Assembly (NCBI RefSeq): GCF_002150765.1
Contig: NZ_MUYM01000052.1
Location: forward strand, 17,115-81,114
From: Lentzea kentuckyensis
Lineage (GTDB): Bacteria > Actinomycetota > Actinomycetes > Mycobacteriales > Pseudonocardiaceae
Length of the DNA: 64,000 bases
Direction: 5' to 3'
Numbering within the stretch: the stretch's first letter is position 1; every line of letters begins with the position of its first letter. Both the position numbers and the translations under genes were made by a program. The notes beneath the pieces are model-generated. The model did not search any database. It had not been told where the DNA came from and saw only the letters and a list, made by a program, of their open reading frames with translations. Shown one piece after another: positions 16,699 to 25,082 of the stretch.

Positions 16699-17286
16699 TC
16701 AGACCTCCTTCAGCGCACGGGTGACGCGCACGACCCGGTCGGCCTGCACACGGGCGGACTGCAAGGCGATCTCGCTGACCGGCGCGCTGTCCGAGCCGAG
16801 CACGTGGGAGGTGCCGTAGGGGTTCTCGTTCAACCCCGGCGGCACGATGATCCCGCCGAAGTGGCAGACCATGTTGTAGATGGAGACGATCGTGGTCTCC
16901 ATGCCGCCGTGCGTGCTGCCGCCGGAGGTGAAAGCGCTGTACACCTTGCTCGCCAGGCGTCCCTGGAACCACGCTGGCCCCAGCGTGTCGATGAACTGCT
17001 TGAGCTGCGCGGACATGTTGCCGAACCGCGTGGGCGTGCCGAACAGGACCGCGTCGGCCCACAGGACGTCGTCGACCTGGGCGATCGGCACGTCCTCGGT
17101 CGCCCTGAGGTGCTGCGCCCACGCTGGCCGTGAGTCCACGGCGGCCTGCGGCGCGAGTTCGGCCGCCCTGACCAGCCTGACCTCGGCTCCCGCCTTCTCC
17201 GCCGTCTCGGCGATCTCGGTGGCGATGCGGTGGATCGTCCCGGTGGACGAGTAGTAGACGACGGTGACGTTGACGCTGCGTTCCAT
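16699..17286 (-). CDS. Flavodoxin-like NAD(P)H:quinone oxidoreductase (WrbA-like)
   Basis: 195 residues. N-terminus VTVVYYSSTGTIHRIATEIA is the FMN phosphate loop, and GTPTRFGNMSAQLKQFID and GSTHGGMETT are WrbA/Lot6-type flavin motifs. AAAGGGA lies upstream of ATG 17286. It reduces quinones by two electrons; in aromatic polyketide clusters such enzymes reduce quinone intermediates during oxygenation. It is the first gene of the leftward run, and its stop abuts the KSIII-like start. It is divergent from the response regulator. Confidence 0.9.
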   Translation of the reverse strand: MERSVNVTVVYYSSTGTIHRIATEIAETAEKAGAEVRLVRAAELAPQAAVDSRPAWAQHLRATEDVPIAQVDDVLWADAVLFGTPTRFGNMSAQLKQFIDTLGPAWFQGRLASKVYSAFTSGGSTHGGMETTIVSIYNMVCHFGGIIVPPGLNENPYGTSHVLGSDSAPVSEIALQSARVQADRVVRVTRALKEV

Positions 17287-17334
17287 GGCGGGATCCCTTT
17301 CGCAGGCAGGTCCCCACCACCGTTGCCGGTACAC

Positions 17335-17351
17335 CTCGACGCGGCGTCGAG
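17335..17351. promoter_or_regulatory. Palindrome in the flavodoxin/response-regulator promoter gap
   Basis: CTCGACGC-G-GCGTCGAG, 8-bp arms with a 1-base centre, in the 111-base gap between divergent genes. It is placed to control both; the binding protein is unknown. Confidence 0.45.
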
Positions 17352-17397
17352 CGCGGCCTGAACGCCGCGGGATATGGTGTCTCGCCGGAGGGGCGCA

Positions 17398-18003
17398 ATG
17401 ATCAGGGTTCTGCTGGCCGAGGACATGCACATGGTGCGCGGTGCCCTCATCGCGCTGCTCAATCTCGAACCGGACATCGAAGTGGTCGCCGAGGTGAGCT
17501 CGGGGGACAAGATCCTGCCGATGGCGCGGCAGCACAAACCGGACGTCGCCGTGATCGACATCGACCTGCCGATCCTCGACGGTCTCAGCGCCGCCGCGAA
17601 GATCCGCGAGACGATGCCGGAGGTCCGGACGCTGATGCTCACGTCACTGGGCCGCCCAGGCACGCTGCGCAAGGCGCTGGCCGCCCGCGTGGACGGGTTT
17701 CTGCTCAAGGACGCCCCGCCCGGCCAGCTCGCCGACGCGATCCGCGACGTGGCGGCCGGCAAGCGGGTGGTCGACTCCCAGCTGGCGCTGGCCGCCTGGG
17801 ACCGCGGGGAGTGCCCGCTGACCGACCGCGAGCTGGAGGTGCTGCGCCTGGCCGCGGCGGGTTCGGACGCGCCGGAGATCGCGGTCGCGCTGTCGTTGTC
17901 GACGGGAACCGTGCGCAACTACATGACGACCATCATCACCAAGCTGAACGGCCGCAACCGAGTCGACGCCATCCGCATCGCCGAAGAAGCCGGCTGGATC
18001 TAG
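17398..18003 (+). CDS. NarL/FixJ-family response regulator
   Basis: 201 residues from ATG 17398, with GGAGGGG upstream. Receiver domain residues 1-120: acidic pocket ED at 8-9, phospho-acceptor Asp54 in PDVAVIDIDLP, and the conserved lysine in GFLLKDAP. The C-terminal LuxR-type HTH (about 137-195) contains LTDRELEVLRLAAAG and GTVRNYMTTIITKL. It points toward the convergent double histidine kinase at 18143-20398, whose DesK-type kinases are the natural partners of NarL regulators. It probably controls genes in this cluster. Confidence 0.93.
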   Translation: MIRVLLAEDMHMVRGALIALLNLEPDIEVVAEVSSGDKILPMARQHKPDVAVIDIDLPILDGLSAAAKIRETMPEVRTLMLTSLGRPGTLRKALAARVDGFLLKDAPPGQLADAIRDVAAGKRVVDSQLALAAWDRGECPLTDRELEVLRLAAAGSDAPEIAVALSLSTGTVRNYMTTIITKLNGRNRVDAIRIAEEAGWI

Positions 18004-18073
18004 ACGCTGGATCTGGACGGCCGGCCCGAAGCACCACCCGTTCACCCACAGGAACCCCGTCAGCCCCATTTTG

Positions 18074-18128
18074 CGACACGCGGGGAGCTTTCGTTCGCTC
18101 TGACAGTACGAGAGGCCCCCGCGTGTCG
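18074..18128. terminator. Convergent hairpin terminator
   Basis: CGACACGCGGGG and its complement, 12-bp arms around a 31-base loop, between the convergent response regulator and histidine kinase genes. Confidence 0.65.
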
Positions 18129-18142
18129 GCCGGCAACAGGGG

Positions 18143-20398
18143 TTAGGCGAGGGGGATTTCGGCGTGCAGGCGGAACGTGCGCTCGGACGTTGGACCGGCG
18201 TCGAGGCTGCCGCCCAGGGCGCAGACGCGGGTGGTCAGGTTGCCGATCCCGCTGCCGTCGCGGGAGTTCCGGTCCGTCGTCGCGAGCCCGTCGTTGATGA
18301 TGTCCATCGTCACCAGCCGCGGTGAGCTGCACAGCACGATCTCGCAGCGCTCGGCCTTGCTGTGCCGCAGCAGGTTCGTCACGCCCTCGCGCAGCACCGT
18401 CGCCAGCGTGACCCGCACGTCCGTGGGCAGCTCGTCGCACGCGTCGATCCGCACGGTCACTTCGATGTCGGCCGCGGACAGCAACGCCTGCGCCGACTGG
18501 GTCTCCTCGTTCAACGACAGCTCGCGGTAGCTCAGCGCCACCGACCGCACGTCCGCCAGCGCCTGCCGGGAGATGTCCAGCACCTCGGTGAGCTCCTGCC
18601 TGGCCCGGTCGGGATCGATCGTGAGCAGCCGATGGGTGAGCTCGCTCTTCAACGTGATCGCGGACAGGCTGTACCCGAGCAGGTCGTGCAGGTCGCGCGC
18701 GAACCGCAACCGCTCCTGCGTGACCGCCGCCGTCGCCAGTTCCTCCCGCGCCTCGTGCAGCTCGGTCACCATGGACCGCAGGCGGGTCAGCGCGTACAGA
18801 GCCAGGCCGTGGTTCATCGTGGCCATCACGCCGTAGCCGACCGCCACGGGGTGTGCGCCGAGCGCGTCGTAGATGACGCCCTGGCCGATGACGACCGCGA
18901 AGAACGCCACCCATCCCGCGCGTCCGGGCAGCACCAGCGCCGCCGCCCCGGCGAGAAAGCCGGGCACCGCGAGGTACGGGTCGCCGTACAGCAGCTGGGG
19001 CGCGTAGACGCACGCGGCCATCGCGGCGAGGAGCGTGCCCGTGCGTGCGGTCAGCCGGTCGTGCTGGCGGGGGACGAGGGCCAGCGTCAGCACGCCGGTG
19101 CCCACGATGCCGGCGACGGCGGCGAAGACCCCGAACACGCCGACCTTGCTGTACTCGTAGACCGCCACCAGCATCGACATCGCCACGTAGCCGATCACCA
19201 CCGCGGTGACCAGGACCTGTGCGAACCGCGTCGCCATCGGCGGGCCCACCGGCCGCGGGTCGCTCGTGGGCTCCTCCGGCGAGGGATCGGCCGGCACCTC
19301 GGCGTGCAACCGGTAGGTGCCGTCCGCGGACCTCCGCGCGAGCAGCGAGCCGCCCAGCGCGGTGGTGCGGGTGGCGAGGTTGGTGAGGCCGCTGCCGTGG
19401 TCGGTGCCGGCCTCGGCGGGCGCGCCGTCGTTGACGATGTCGATCGACACCAGCCGGCCCGTGCCGGTGATCTCGATGGAGCACAGGGTGGCGTCGCTGT
19501 GCCGCAACAGGTTGGTGACGCCCTCGCGCAGCACGGTCGCGAGCACGGTCCGGGATCGCGGGGAGAGCTCGGCGTGGTCCGTCTCGATCGTGGCCGTCAC
19601 CCCCGCCGCGGCGAGCACCGACCGGGCCGAGTCGATCTCGTCCGCCAGCGACAGCTCGCGGTAGCTCGACGCCACCGCACGAACGTCCGTCAGGGCCTCG
19701 CGGGCGATGCCGAGGATCTCGGCCAGCTCCTGCGCCGCCCGGTCGGTGTGTTCCCCGATCAACTTGCGGGCGAGTTCCACCTTCAGCGTGATCGCCGACA
19801 GGCTGAAGCCGAGCAGGTCGTGCAGGTCGCGGGCGAACCGCAGCCGTTCCTGCGACACCGCGAACTCGGCGAGCCGCGACCGGGCGGTCTCCAGCTGCTT
19901 GACCAGGGGTGGCAGCCGGCACAGGCCGTACACGACCAGACCGGCGACCATCGGCAGGATCGCGTAGTACAGCAGCTGCACCGCCACCTGCACGCCGTTC
20001 GCGTACTGGACCACGGGGTTGCTGAGGGCGACCGCGCCGAACACGAGCCACCGGACCCGGCCAGGCAGCACGAGCAACGCGCTGCCGGCGAGGAATCCCG
20101 GCATCCCGGTCCACGCGTTCGGGAAGAACGCCATCGGCGCATACACCAGGACCGCCATTGTGCCCAGCGCCAGGTACGCCCGGCCCGACCGCAGGTCCGC
20201 GCCCGGCCTGCTGAACACGCGCAGTTGCAGGTACCCGATGGCGAACAGGCAGGCGAGCGACCCCGCGATGCGCACCGGCGTGGCACCGGCCTCCAGCACG
20301 TAGGAGAACGCGTTGCCGAGAAAGTTGGCGAACACCACGCTGATCACGACATACGCCAAGCGACGGGACACCGATGAGCGTTCCTGTCGCAGAGTCAC
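18143..20398 (-). CDS. Fused double histidine kinase (two DesK-type sensor kinases in one protein)
   Basis: 751 residues from GTG 20398 (GGGAG upstream; a longer form from 20491 is possible). The protein holds two full modules in tandem. Each has 5-6 membrane helices, a HisKA_3 dimerisation helix with the phospho-histidine (RFARDLHDLLGFSLSAI; RFARDLHDLLGYSLSAI) and a HATPase domain with N box LREGVTNLLRHS and G box GSGLTNL or GSGIGNL. The halves are strongly alike, so the gene arose by internal duplication. Both histidines and ATP sites look intact. Expected partner: the response regulator at 17398. Confidence 0.9.
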   Translation of the reverse strand: MTLRQERSSVSRRLAYVVISVVFANFLGNAFSYVLEAGATPVRIAGSLACLFAIGYLQLRVFSRPGADLRSGRAYLALGTMAVLVYAPMAFFPNAWTGMPGFLAGSALLVLPGRVRWLVFGAVALSNPVVQYANGVQVAVQLLYYAILPMVAGLVVYGLCRLPPLVKQLETARSRLAEFAVSQERLRFARDLHDLLGFSLSAITLKVELARKLIGEHTDRAAQELAEILGIAREALTDVRAVASSYRELSLADEIDSARSVLAAAGVTATIETDHAELSPRSRTVLATVLREGVTNLLRHSDATLCSIEITGTGRLVSIDIVNDGAPAEAGTDHGSGLTNLATRTTALGGSLLARRSADGTYRLHAEVPADPSPEEPTSDPRPVGPPMATRFAQVLVTAVVIGYVAMSMLVAVYEYSKVGVFGVFAAVAGIVGTGVLTLALVPRQHDRLTARTGTLLAAMAACVYAPQLLYGDPYLAVPGFLAGAAALVLPGRAGWVAFFAVVIGQGVIYDALGAHPVAVGYGVMATMNHGLALYALTRLRSMVTELHEAREELATAAVTQERLRFARDLHDLLGYSLSAITLKSELTHRLLTIDPDRARQELTEVLDISRQALADVRSVALSYRELSLNEETQSAQALLSAADIEVTVRIDACDELPTDVRVTLATVLREGVTNLLRHSKAERCEIVLCSSPRLVTMDIINDGLATTDRNSRDGSGIGNLTTRVCALGGSLDAGPTSERTFRLHAEIPLA

Positions 20399-20500
20399 AG
20401 CAGCAGCTCCCACGCGAGGGTCGGGACGCGGCCATGATACGGGCGCTTCCTGGGAAATCTCGCGTTTCGCGAACCTCGTTCGGAGCAACATGACGACGTC

Positions 20501-21175
20501 TCAGCACCTCGTCACGACGAGTTGCGCACCGGCGAGGTAGGCGACGACGTCCGCGACCAGCGTCCTGCTGACCTGCAGCGCGTCCGCGATGTGCGTGATC
20601 GTGGTTTCCCCGTCGAGCAACGACTTCGCGATCTCCGTCGCCGGCGCGCTGTGCAGGATCGCCTGGTACTGCTGACCCACGCAGGTCAGCGCCTGGTCGC
20701 CGTTCAGCCGCTCGATCTCGGTGCCCGGCCGCATCGCGACGGCCTCGTCGTCCTCGATGTGCGGCAACGTGAACACGGCGTCACCGGTCACCGCCACCAC
20801 CGAGAGGATCGGCCCGGCGCCGTCGTCCAGGCCCAGCGACGGCACGACGCAGCCACCGAGCTGGTCGAGCGTGTTCTTCAGCTTGCGCCAGACGAGACAC
20901 GGCCCGCTGCCGGTCTTCCAGCGCACGAAGTTCTCGTGCAGCGCGGAGATGTTCTCCAGCGCGACCGGACCGAGGCTCATCCGGTGCAACGCCTCCCGGA
21001 CGATCGGGCTGGTGTCGACGAGGTGGATCGCACCCCATCGACCGTGCACGGTGAGGTGTTCCGCGCTCTCGTCGACGAACGCGTCCTCGAGCAACGACCA
21101 CAGCGGGCGTCCCGTTGGGACGTGCGATCGCGTGGGCACCACGGCGCGCCTCCGCTCCGGCAGGTGATGAGTCAC
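20501..21175 (-). CDS. SagB/ThcOx-like protein with N-terminal domain only, no flavin domain
   Basis: 224 residues from GTG 21175, overlapping the YcaO gene stop by GTGA. Segments LWSLLEDAFVDE, RWGAIHLVD, ALHRMSLGPVALENI, VVPSLGLDDGAGPILSVVAV and ILHSAPATEIAKSLL ... ADVVAYLAGAQLVV match, from memory of the family, the N-terminal peptide-binding part of actinobacterial SagB-type azoline dehydrogenases. The protein stops just where the FMN nitroreductase domain should begin, and no such domain follows in any frame before the kinase gene. It may recognise the peptide or the cyclodehydratase without oxidising. The assignment is by pattern, not by a search. Confidence 0.6.
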   Translation of the reverse strand: MTHHLPERRRAVVPTRSHVPTGRPLWSLLEDAFVDESAEHLTVHGRWGAIHLVDTSPIVREALHRMSLGPVALENISALHENFVRWKTGSGPCLVWRKLKNTLDQLGGCVVPSLGLDDGAGPILSVVAVTGDAVFTLPHIEDDEAVAMRPGTEIERLNGDQALTCVGQQYQAILHSAPATEIAKSLLDGETTITHIADALQVSRTLVADVVAYLAGAQLVVTRC

Positions 21176-23433
21176 ATGAACAACGGGATCGGGTTGAGCT
21201 CTTCGAGTCTGTGCGGCCGGTCCAGTCGACCAAGTTGTACCGGGACGTCGTAGAGGCGCCCTTGAGCGAACCTCGACCAGAAGTGGCGCAGTCCCGGCAC
21301 GACGACGCGGACGACGGGGAGCCCGATGTCGGGCCTGGTCTGGTCGAGCACGAGCACCTCCATCCCGCGACTCTCCAGGGTGTCCTGGATGGCGCGGATG
21401 TCGTCGGCGAGGTCGCGCCGGTGCTGGTAGCCGTGGTGCATCGCGTCCCGCGGCGCCACGGCGGGGTCGGGGGCCAGCCAGGACTGCTCGGCGACGCGGG
21501 TGTGCTCGAACCAGTTCCGCGTGTCGAGGTCGAACTTCTCCAGCCGCACCGGTTCGCAGACCATCGGCATGCACTGGTTCAGCTCAGTCAGCGCCCGGCG
21601 GGCTGCGACCCGCGGGTCCAGGTGCGCACCGCAGCCGAGCATGATGTCCTCGCGGGGACCGTTGGTGCGCCGGGACACGGCCACCATCACGGGCACGCCC
21701 AGGTCGGCGGTGACGTCGAGCAGCCACACCTCGCGGCCGAGACGCGCGTGCACCTCGCGGCACTCGTCGATCCACCGGTCGTGGAACGAGTCCAGGTCCA
21801 CGCCGGGCAGCGGTGTGCGGTTGTACCACCAGATCGCGACCGCGTCGCGTTCGACGAGTTCCAGCAGGGCCTGCAGCACCGCGTCCTCCAGGCTGCTGCC
21901 GGCGGCGCAACCGTTGGAGTTCGACGAGACGCTCGGCGGGCAGGGGGCGCCGAAGTAGGACATGCCGGTGGGCAGGAACCTGTGCCGCCCTTCGGTGAGC
22001 GACCAGTACGGGGTCCAGCTCATCACCTCGTCGTCGTCGAACGGGGTGGTGACGTGCTGGAACTTCGAGTGGCTCGCGTTCCAGGCGTCGCGGTCCGCGA
22101 ACTGGCGCGGGTGGTACTGCTGAACGGTGTCGGGGTGGATCGCCCGCTCGCCCAGCGACCGGTAGCTGCCGCTCACCTGAGCTTCGTCGCCGCAGAACGC
22201 GCCACTGCGTCGTTCCACGGCCTCGCACAACGCGCCGACCTCGGCGTCGAGCGGCGTCACACCCTTGCCGCCGGTCTCGACCCGCAACGACGCGCACAGA
22301 CCTTCCAACCCGTCACCCGCGGCCGCGATGTTCGAGCCGGACCAGAAGGAGTTGAAGAAGGCGGGACCGTTGGCGTTGCGGCGGATGTCCCGCACGATCC
22401 CGGTGACCGGGTTGACGAGGTGCCGGTACGTGTCGAGCACCTCCTGCGGCGACGACGACCGGTGGCCGCCGCCGTCACAAGAGCGCTTGACCCGGCTCGT
22501 CAGCTCGACCGGCTCGAACGCCCGGCGTGCGACCAGTCCCGGGTCACCGCAGCCGGGGCACTGCGGGCGAACCCGCACCTCGTGCTGAGTGACCCGCATG
22601 GTCAGGCTGTCGTAACTCCAGATGGCCCGCTGGGTGTCCTGGCGCAGGCCCGCGAGCCACTTGGCCGCCTCGACCGAGGCGATCTCCAGCGCGGTCGACC
22701 GCAGCGACGGCAGCCCGATGGCGGCCCGCGGTGCCGGGCCACGCTCCCCGCAGCGCGCCCGCACGTGGGCCTCCGCCGACCGGTTGGCCGACAGCCGGGT
22801 GGCCAGGCAGCGCCAGCACGGGCCGTCGCCGGGGGTGAAGAAGGGACCCACGCACACCTGTGCACCGACCGGCTTGACCAGCAACCACGGGGTACCGGTG
22901 GCGCGATGTGCGGCGTCGATGTCGCGGAGCTCGGGTGCCAGGTAGTCCGCACACGCCACGACCGTCAGGTCACCACTCCCCGAGGTGACCGCGAGTCCGT
23001 TGCGGTGCAAGGTGTCCACGAGGTCGTCGCGATCGATCTCACCGATCGCGACGACGGAGACGAGCGACGTCGTTGTCGCCGCCACCGCGTCCGCGGGATC
23101 GAGGCCGGCCGCGTCCCAGTACGCGAGCGAGGCCTCGATGTCGGCCGAACCGTCCTCCATGCCCCTGCTGCCGATCAGTCCCGCCGCGGCGAGCCGGGCG
23201 AGCATGCGCTCCACCTGCTCGGCGGTGAGGTCCTCGGCCGCGTCGCGCAGCAGTCCCGCGAGGTCGCGGGTGCCGTCGAGCAGCGGTGCCAGTGTCTCGA
23301 CCTGCGAGCCCTGGATCGCGGTGACCCCGGACTCCCCGAAGAGGTACACCGCTTCGCCCCGCACGATCTGCGGGCGGAGATGTCGTTTGAACCCGATGCG
23401 TTGCTCACCCGGTTCGGCCAGGTCGCGTCTCAT
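21172..23433 (-). CDS. Azoline-forming cyclodehydratase, E1-like/YcaO fusion
   Basis: 753 residues. The N-terminal part (about 1-310) is a ThiF/E1-like peptide-binding domain with two CxxC pairs (C206/C209, C292/C295) that fit a structural zinc. The C-terminal part (about 375-753) is a YcaO domain. Visible ATP-site motifs are GGKGVTPLDAEVGALCEAVER, SSNSNGCAAGSSLEDA and ALLELVERDA. The C-terminus ends LNPIPLFM, matching the proline-containing tail of azoline-forming YcaO enzymes. It should cyclise Ser/Thr (or Cys) of a precursor to oxazolines. It is coupled by an ATGA overlap to the small peptide gene upstream. Confidence 0.88.
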   Translation of the reverse strand: MRRDLAEPGEQRIGFKRHLRPQIVRGEAVYLFGESGVTAIQGSQVETLAPLLDGTRDLAGLLRDAAEDLTAEQVERMLARLAAAGLIGSRGMEDGSADIEASLAYWDAAGLDPADAVAATTTSLVSVVAIGEIDRDDLVDTLHRNGLAVTSGSGDLTVVACADYLAPELRDIDAAHRATGTPWLLVKPVGAQVCVGPFFTPGDGPCWRCLATRLSANRSAEAHVRARCGERGPAPRAAIGLPSLRSTALEIASVEAAKWLAGLRQDTQRAIWSYDSLTMRVTQHEVRVRPQCPGCGDPGLVARRAFEPVELTSRVKRSCDGGGHRSSSPQEVLDTYRHLVNPVTGIVRDIRRNANGPAFFNSFWSGSNIAAAGDGLEGLCASLRVETGGKGVTPLDAEVGALCEAVERRSGAFCGDEAQVSGSYRSLGERAIHPDTVQQYHPRQFADRDAWNASHSKFQHVTTPFDDDEVMSWTPYWSLTEGRHRFLPTGMSYFGAPCPPSVSSNSNGCAAGSSLEDAVLQALLELVERDAVAIWWYNRTPLPGVDLDSFHDRWIDECREVHARLGREVWLLDVTADLGVPVMVAVSRRTNGPREDIMLGCGAHLDPRVAARRALTELNQCMPMVCEPVRLEKFDLDTRNWFEHTRVAEQSWLAPDPAVAPRDAMHHGYQHRRDLADDIRAIQDTLESRGMEVLVLDQTRPDIGLPVVRVVVPGLRHFWSRFAQGRLYDVPVQLGRLDRPHRLEELNPIPLFM

Positions 23434-23612
23434 GCCGCGAGGACTTCCTCGTACTTCACGAACCGGCTGCCGGGCATGGTGTTCGTCCAGCTGCTGCCGC
23501 CGATGAAGACGTCCAGCGTGGCTTCACGGTCGAACTCGTAGATCTTCATGTCGTCGGAGTCGTCGGTGAAGGGAACGGAAGACAGGTGCTCCACGGTGAC
23601 GGTGGGGTACAT
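23430..23612 (-). CDS. Candidate RiPP precursor peptide, 60 residues, Cys-free
   Basis: Starts at ATG 23612 with GGAG 6 bases upstream (an ATG at 23618 is too close to that site) and ends in an ATGA overlap with the YcaO gene. An acidic leader-like first half (SSVPFTDDSDDMKIYEFDRE) is followed by IGGSSWTNTMPGS at 37-49 and a charged tail, SRFVKYEEVLAA. The GG at 38-39 before S40-S41-W-T43-N-T45 suggests a cleavage site and a Ser/Thr core. There is no cysteine anywhere, so only oxazoline-type rings could form. It has no known homologue to my knowledge; the role is inferred from position and composition. Confidence 0.6.
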   Translation of the reverse strand: MYPTVTVEHLSSVPFTDDSDDMKIYEFDREATLDVFIGGSSWTNTMPGSRFVKYEEVLAA

Positions 23613-23663
23613 GTGCATCTCCGATGTTTATGTGTCGATTGTTGGGGTAATCGTGCCGACCAG

Positions 23664-23717
23664 CGGTAATGGATCGGTAGTTACCGGCTAATGCGCCTCG
23701 GTATGAAGTTCTCATAC
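23664..23717. promoter_or_regulatory. Two inverted repeats in the RiPP/SARP divergent promoter
   Basis: CGGTAA-N11-TTACCG (23664-23686) and GTATGA-N5-TCATAC (23701-23717) lie in the 208-base gap between the leftward peptide gene and the rightward SARP gene. GGTAAT also recurs at 23646 and 23665. The region is notably AT-richer than its surroundings and must hold both promoters. Confidence 0.5.
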
Positions 23718-23820
23718 CCGCGCCGGGGAGAACTCACCTGACATCGATGGCTGGTGCACTAACGCCGTCTCCACCTGCGGACCACACTGGTTCTCAAGTT
23801 CGAGCAGAAGGAGGACGGCG

Positions 23821-24630
23821 ATGCAGATCAAGGTCCTGGGGCCGGTCGAGGCCAAGGTGAACGGTCGATCGGTCACGCCGTCCGCGGCCAAGCCGAGGCA
23901 GATTCTGGCGCTGCTCGCGTTGCACTCCGGCTCCGTGGTGTCCGTGCCGACGCTGATCGAGGAGCTGTGGGACGACCGCCCGCCGCGCAGTGCGCGCACC
24001 ACGCTGCAGACCTACATCCTGCAGCTGCGCCGGCTGATCGGCGAAGCGCTGGCCTCGTCCGACGAGAGCGGTGCCAAGGAAGTGCTCGTCACCCGATACG
24101 GCGGCTACCTGCTCGACGTGCCGGAGGACGCCGTCGACGTGCACGAGTTCGAACGACTGGCGCGGTCCGGCCAGCACGCCTACGACGCCGACGACTACGC
24201 GTCCGCGTCCCGGCTGTTGCGCTCGGCGCTGGAGATGTGGCGCGGGCCCGCCGTCGTCGACGTGCGGCCGGGCATGCCGCTCAGCGTCGAGGTGGTGCGC
24301 CTGGAGGAGTCCCGGCTCGGCGTGCTGGAGATGCGCATCGAGGCGGACATGCGGATGGGCAAGCACAAGGCGTTGCTGAGCGAGCTTTCCGTGCTGACGG
24401 TGCAGAACCCGATGAACGAGAACCTGTGCGCGCAGTACATGATCTCGTTGTTCCGCGCGGGACGGCAGTGGCAGGCCCTGGACGCGTTCCGGGCGTTGCG
24501 GCGCACCTTGGTCGACGAGCTCGGCGTGGAACCGTCGGCACGCCTGCAGCAACTGCAGCACGCGATCGTGACGTCCGACCCGCGGCTCGACCGTGCGGAA
24601 GCCCGTCAGCTGCAGGGACTTCTGGCCTGA
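23821..24630 (+). CDS. SARP-family transcriptional activator
   Basis: 269 residues with GAAGGAGG upstream of the ATG. N-terminal winged helix (about 1-95: MQIKVLGPVEAKVNGRSVTP ... PRSARTTLQTYILQLRRLIG) of the OmpR type, then a bacterial transcriptional activator domain (about 97-245: DVHEFERL ... NLCAQYMISLFRAGRQWQAL). Length is that of small SARPs such as ActII-ORF4, RedD and DnrI, pathway-specific activators of aromatic polyketide clusters. It lies directly upstream of the PKS operon and very probably switches it on. Confidence 0.95.
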   Translation: MQIKVLGPVEAKVNGRSVTPSAAKPRQILALLALHSGSVVSVPTLIEELWDDRPPRSARTTLQTYILQLRRLIGEALASSDESGAKEVLVTRYGGYLLDVPEDAVDVHEFERLARSGQHAYDADDYASASRLLRSALEMWRGPAVVDVRPGMPLSVEVVRLEESRLGVLEMRIEADMRMGKHKALLSELSVLTVQNPMNENLCAQYMISLFRAGRQWQALDAFRALRRTLVDELGVEPSARLQQLQHAIVTSDPRLDRAEARQLQGLLA

Positions 24631-24642
24631 TTCAGACTCCAG

Positions 24643-24676
24643 CGGCCCCCGCCACACTGTGGCGGGGGCCGTTTTT
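24643..24676 (+). terminator. Rho-independent terminator of the SARP gene
   Basis: CGGCCCCCGCCACA / TGTGGCGGGGGCCG with a minimal loop, followed by TTTTT, 12 bases after the SARP stop. Confidence 0.93.
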
Positions 24677-24721
24677 CGTTGTGCGGCAACGCTTTTTCGG
24701 TCTGGTGTTCGAGGAAACCTC

Positions 24722-24737
24722 CACTGGACTACCAGTG
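24722..24737. promoter_or_regulatory. Palindrome in the PKS operon promoter region
   Basis: CACTGG-ACTA-CCAGTG, perfect 6-bp arms, 60 bases upstream of the ACP start in the 121-base gap after the SARP terminator. It is a candidate activator or repressor site. Confidence 0.4.
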
Positions 24738-24797
24738 CGTCCTGGCAACCTCACTTCGTGGGCGAGCGGAAACGCCCGGTGAGGAAAGGAAAAAGCC

Positions 24798-25049
24798 GTG
24801 AGCGCACTGACCATCGAGGGTCTCAAGGAGATTCTCAACGAGGCCGCCGGCGAGGACGACTCGTTCAAGGCCGGCCAGGACATTCTCGACACTCCGTTCC
24901 TCGAGCTGGGCTTCGACTCGCTGGCCCTGCTGGAGACGGTGGCGCTGATCAAGCGCCGGTACGGCGTCGGTGTCGGCGACGACGAACTCGCGGACATCGA
25001 GACCCCGCGCGAACTGCTGTCCAAGGTCAACGGAGACCTCGCGGCCTGA
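24798..25049 (+). CDS. Type II PKS acyl carrier protein
   Basis: 83 residues from GTG with AGGAAAGG upstream. The phosphopantetheine attachment site is LELGFDSLALLE with Ser41, and the surrounding four-helix pattern and acidic composition are those of type II PKS ACPs. It carries the growing chain for the ketosynthase pair. It is unusual in leading the operon, ahead of the cyclase and KS genes; in most aromatic clusters it follows KS-alpha and CLF. Confidence 0.95.
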   Translation: MSALTIEGLKEILNEAAGEDDSFKAGQDILDTPFLELGFDSLALLETVALIKRRYGVGVGDDELADIETPRELLSKVNGDLAA

Positions 25050-25082
25050 CCGCCGGCGAGCCGAGAACGGAGACACGGGGAC

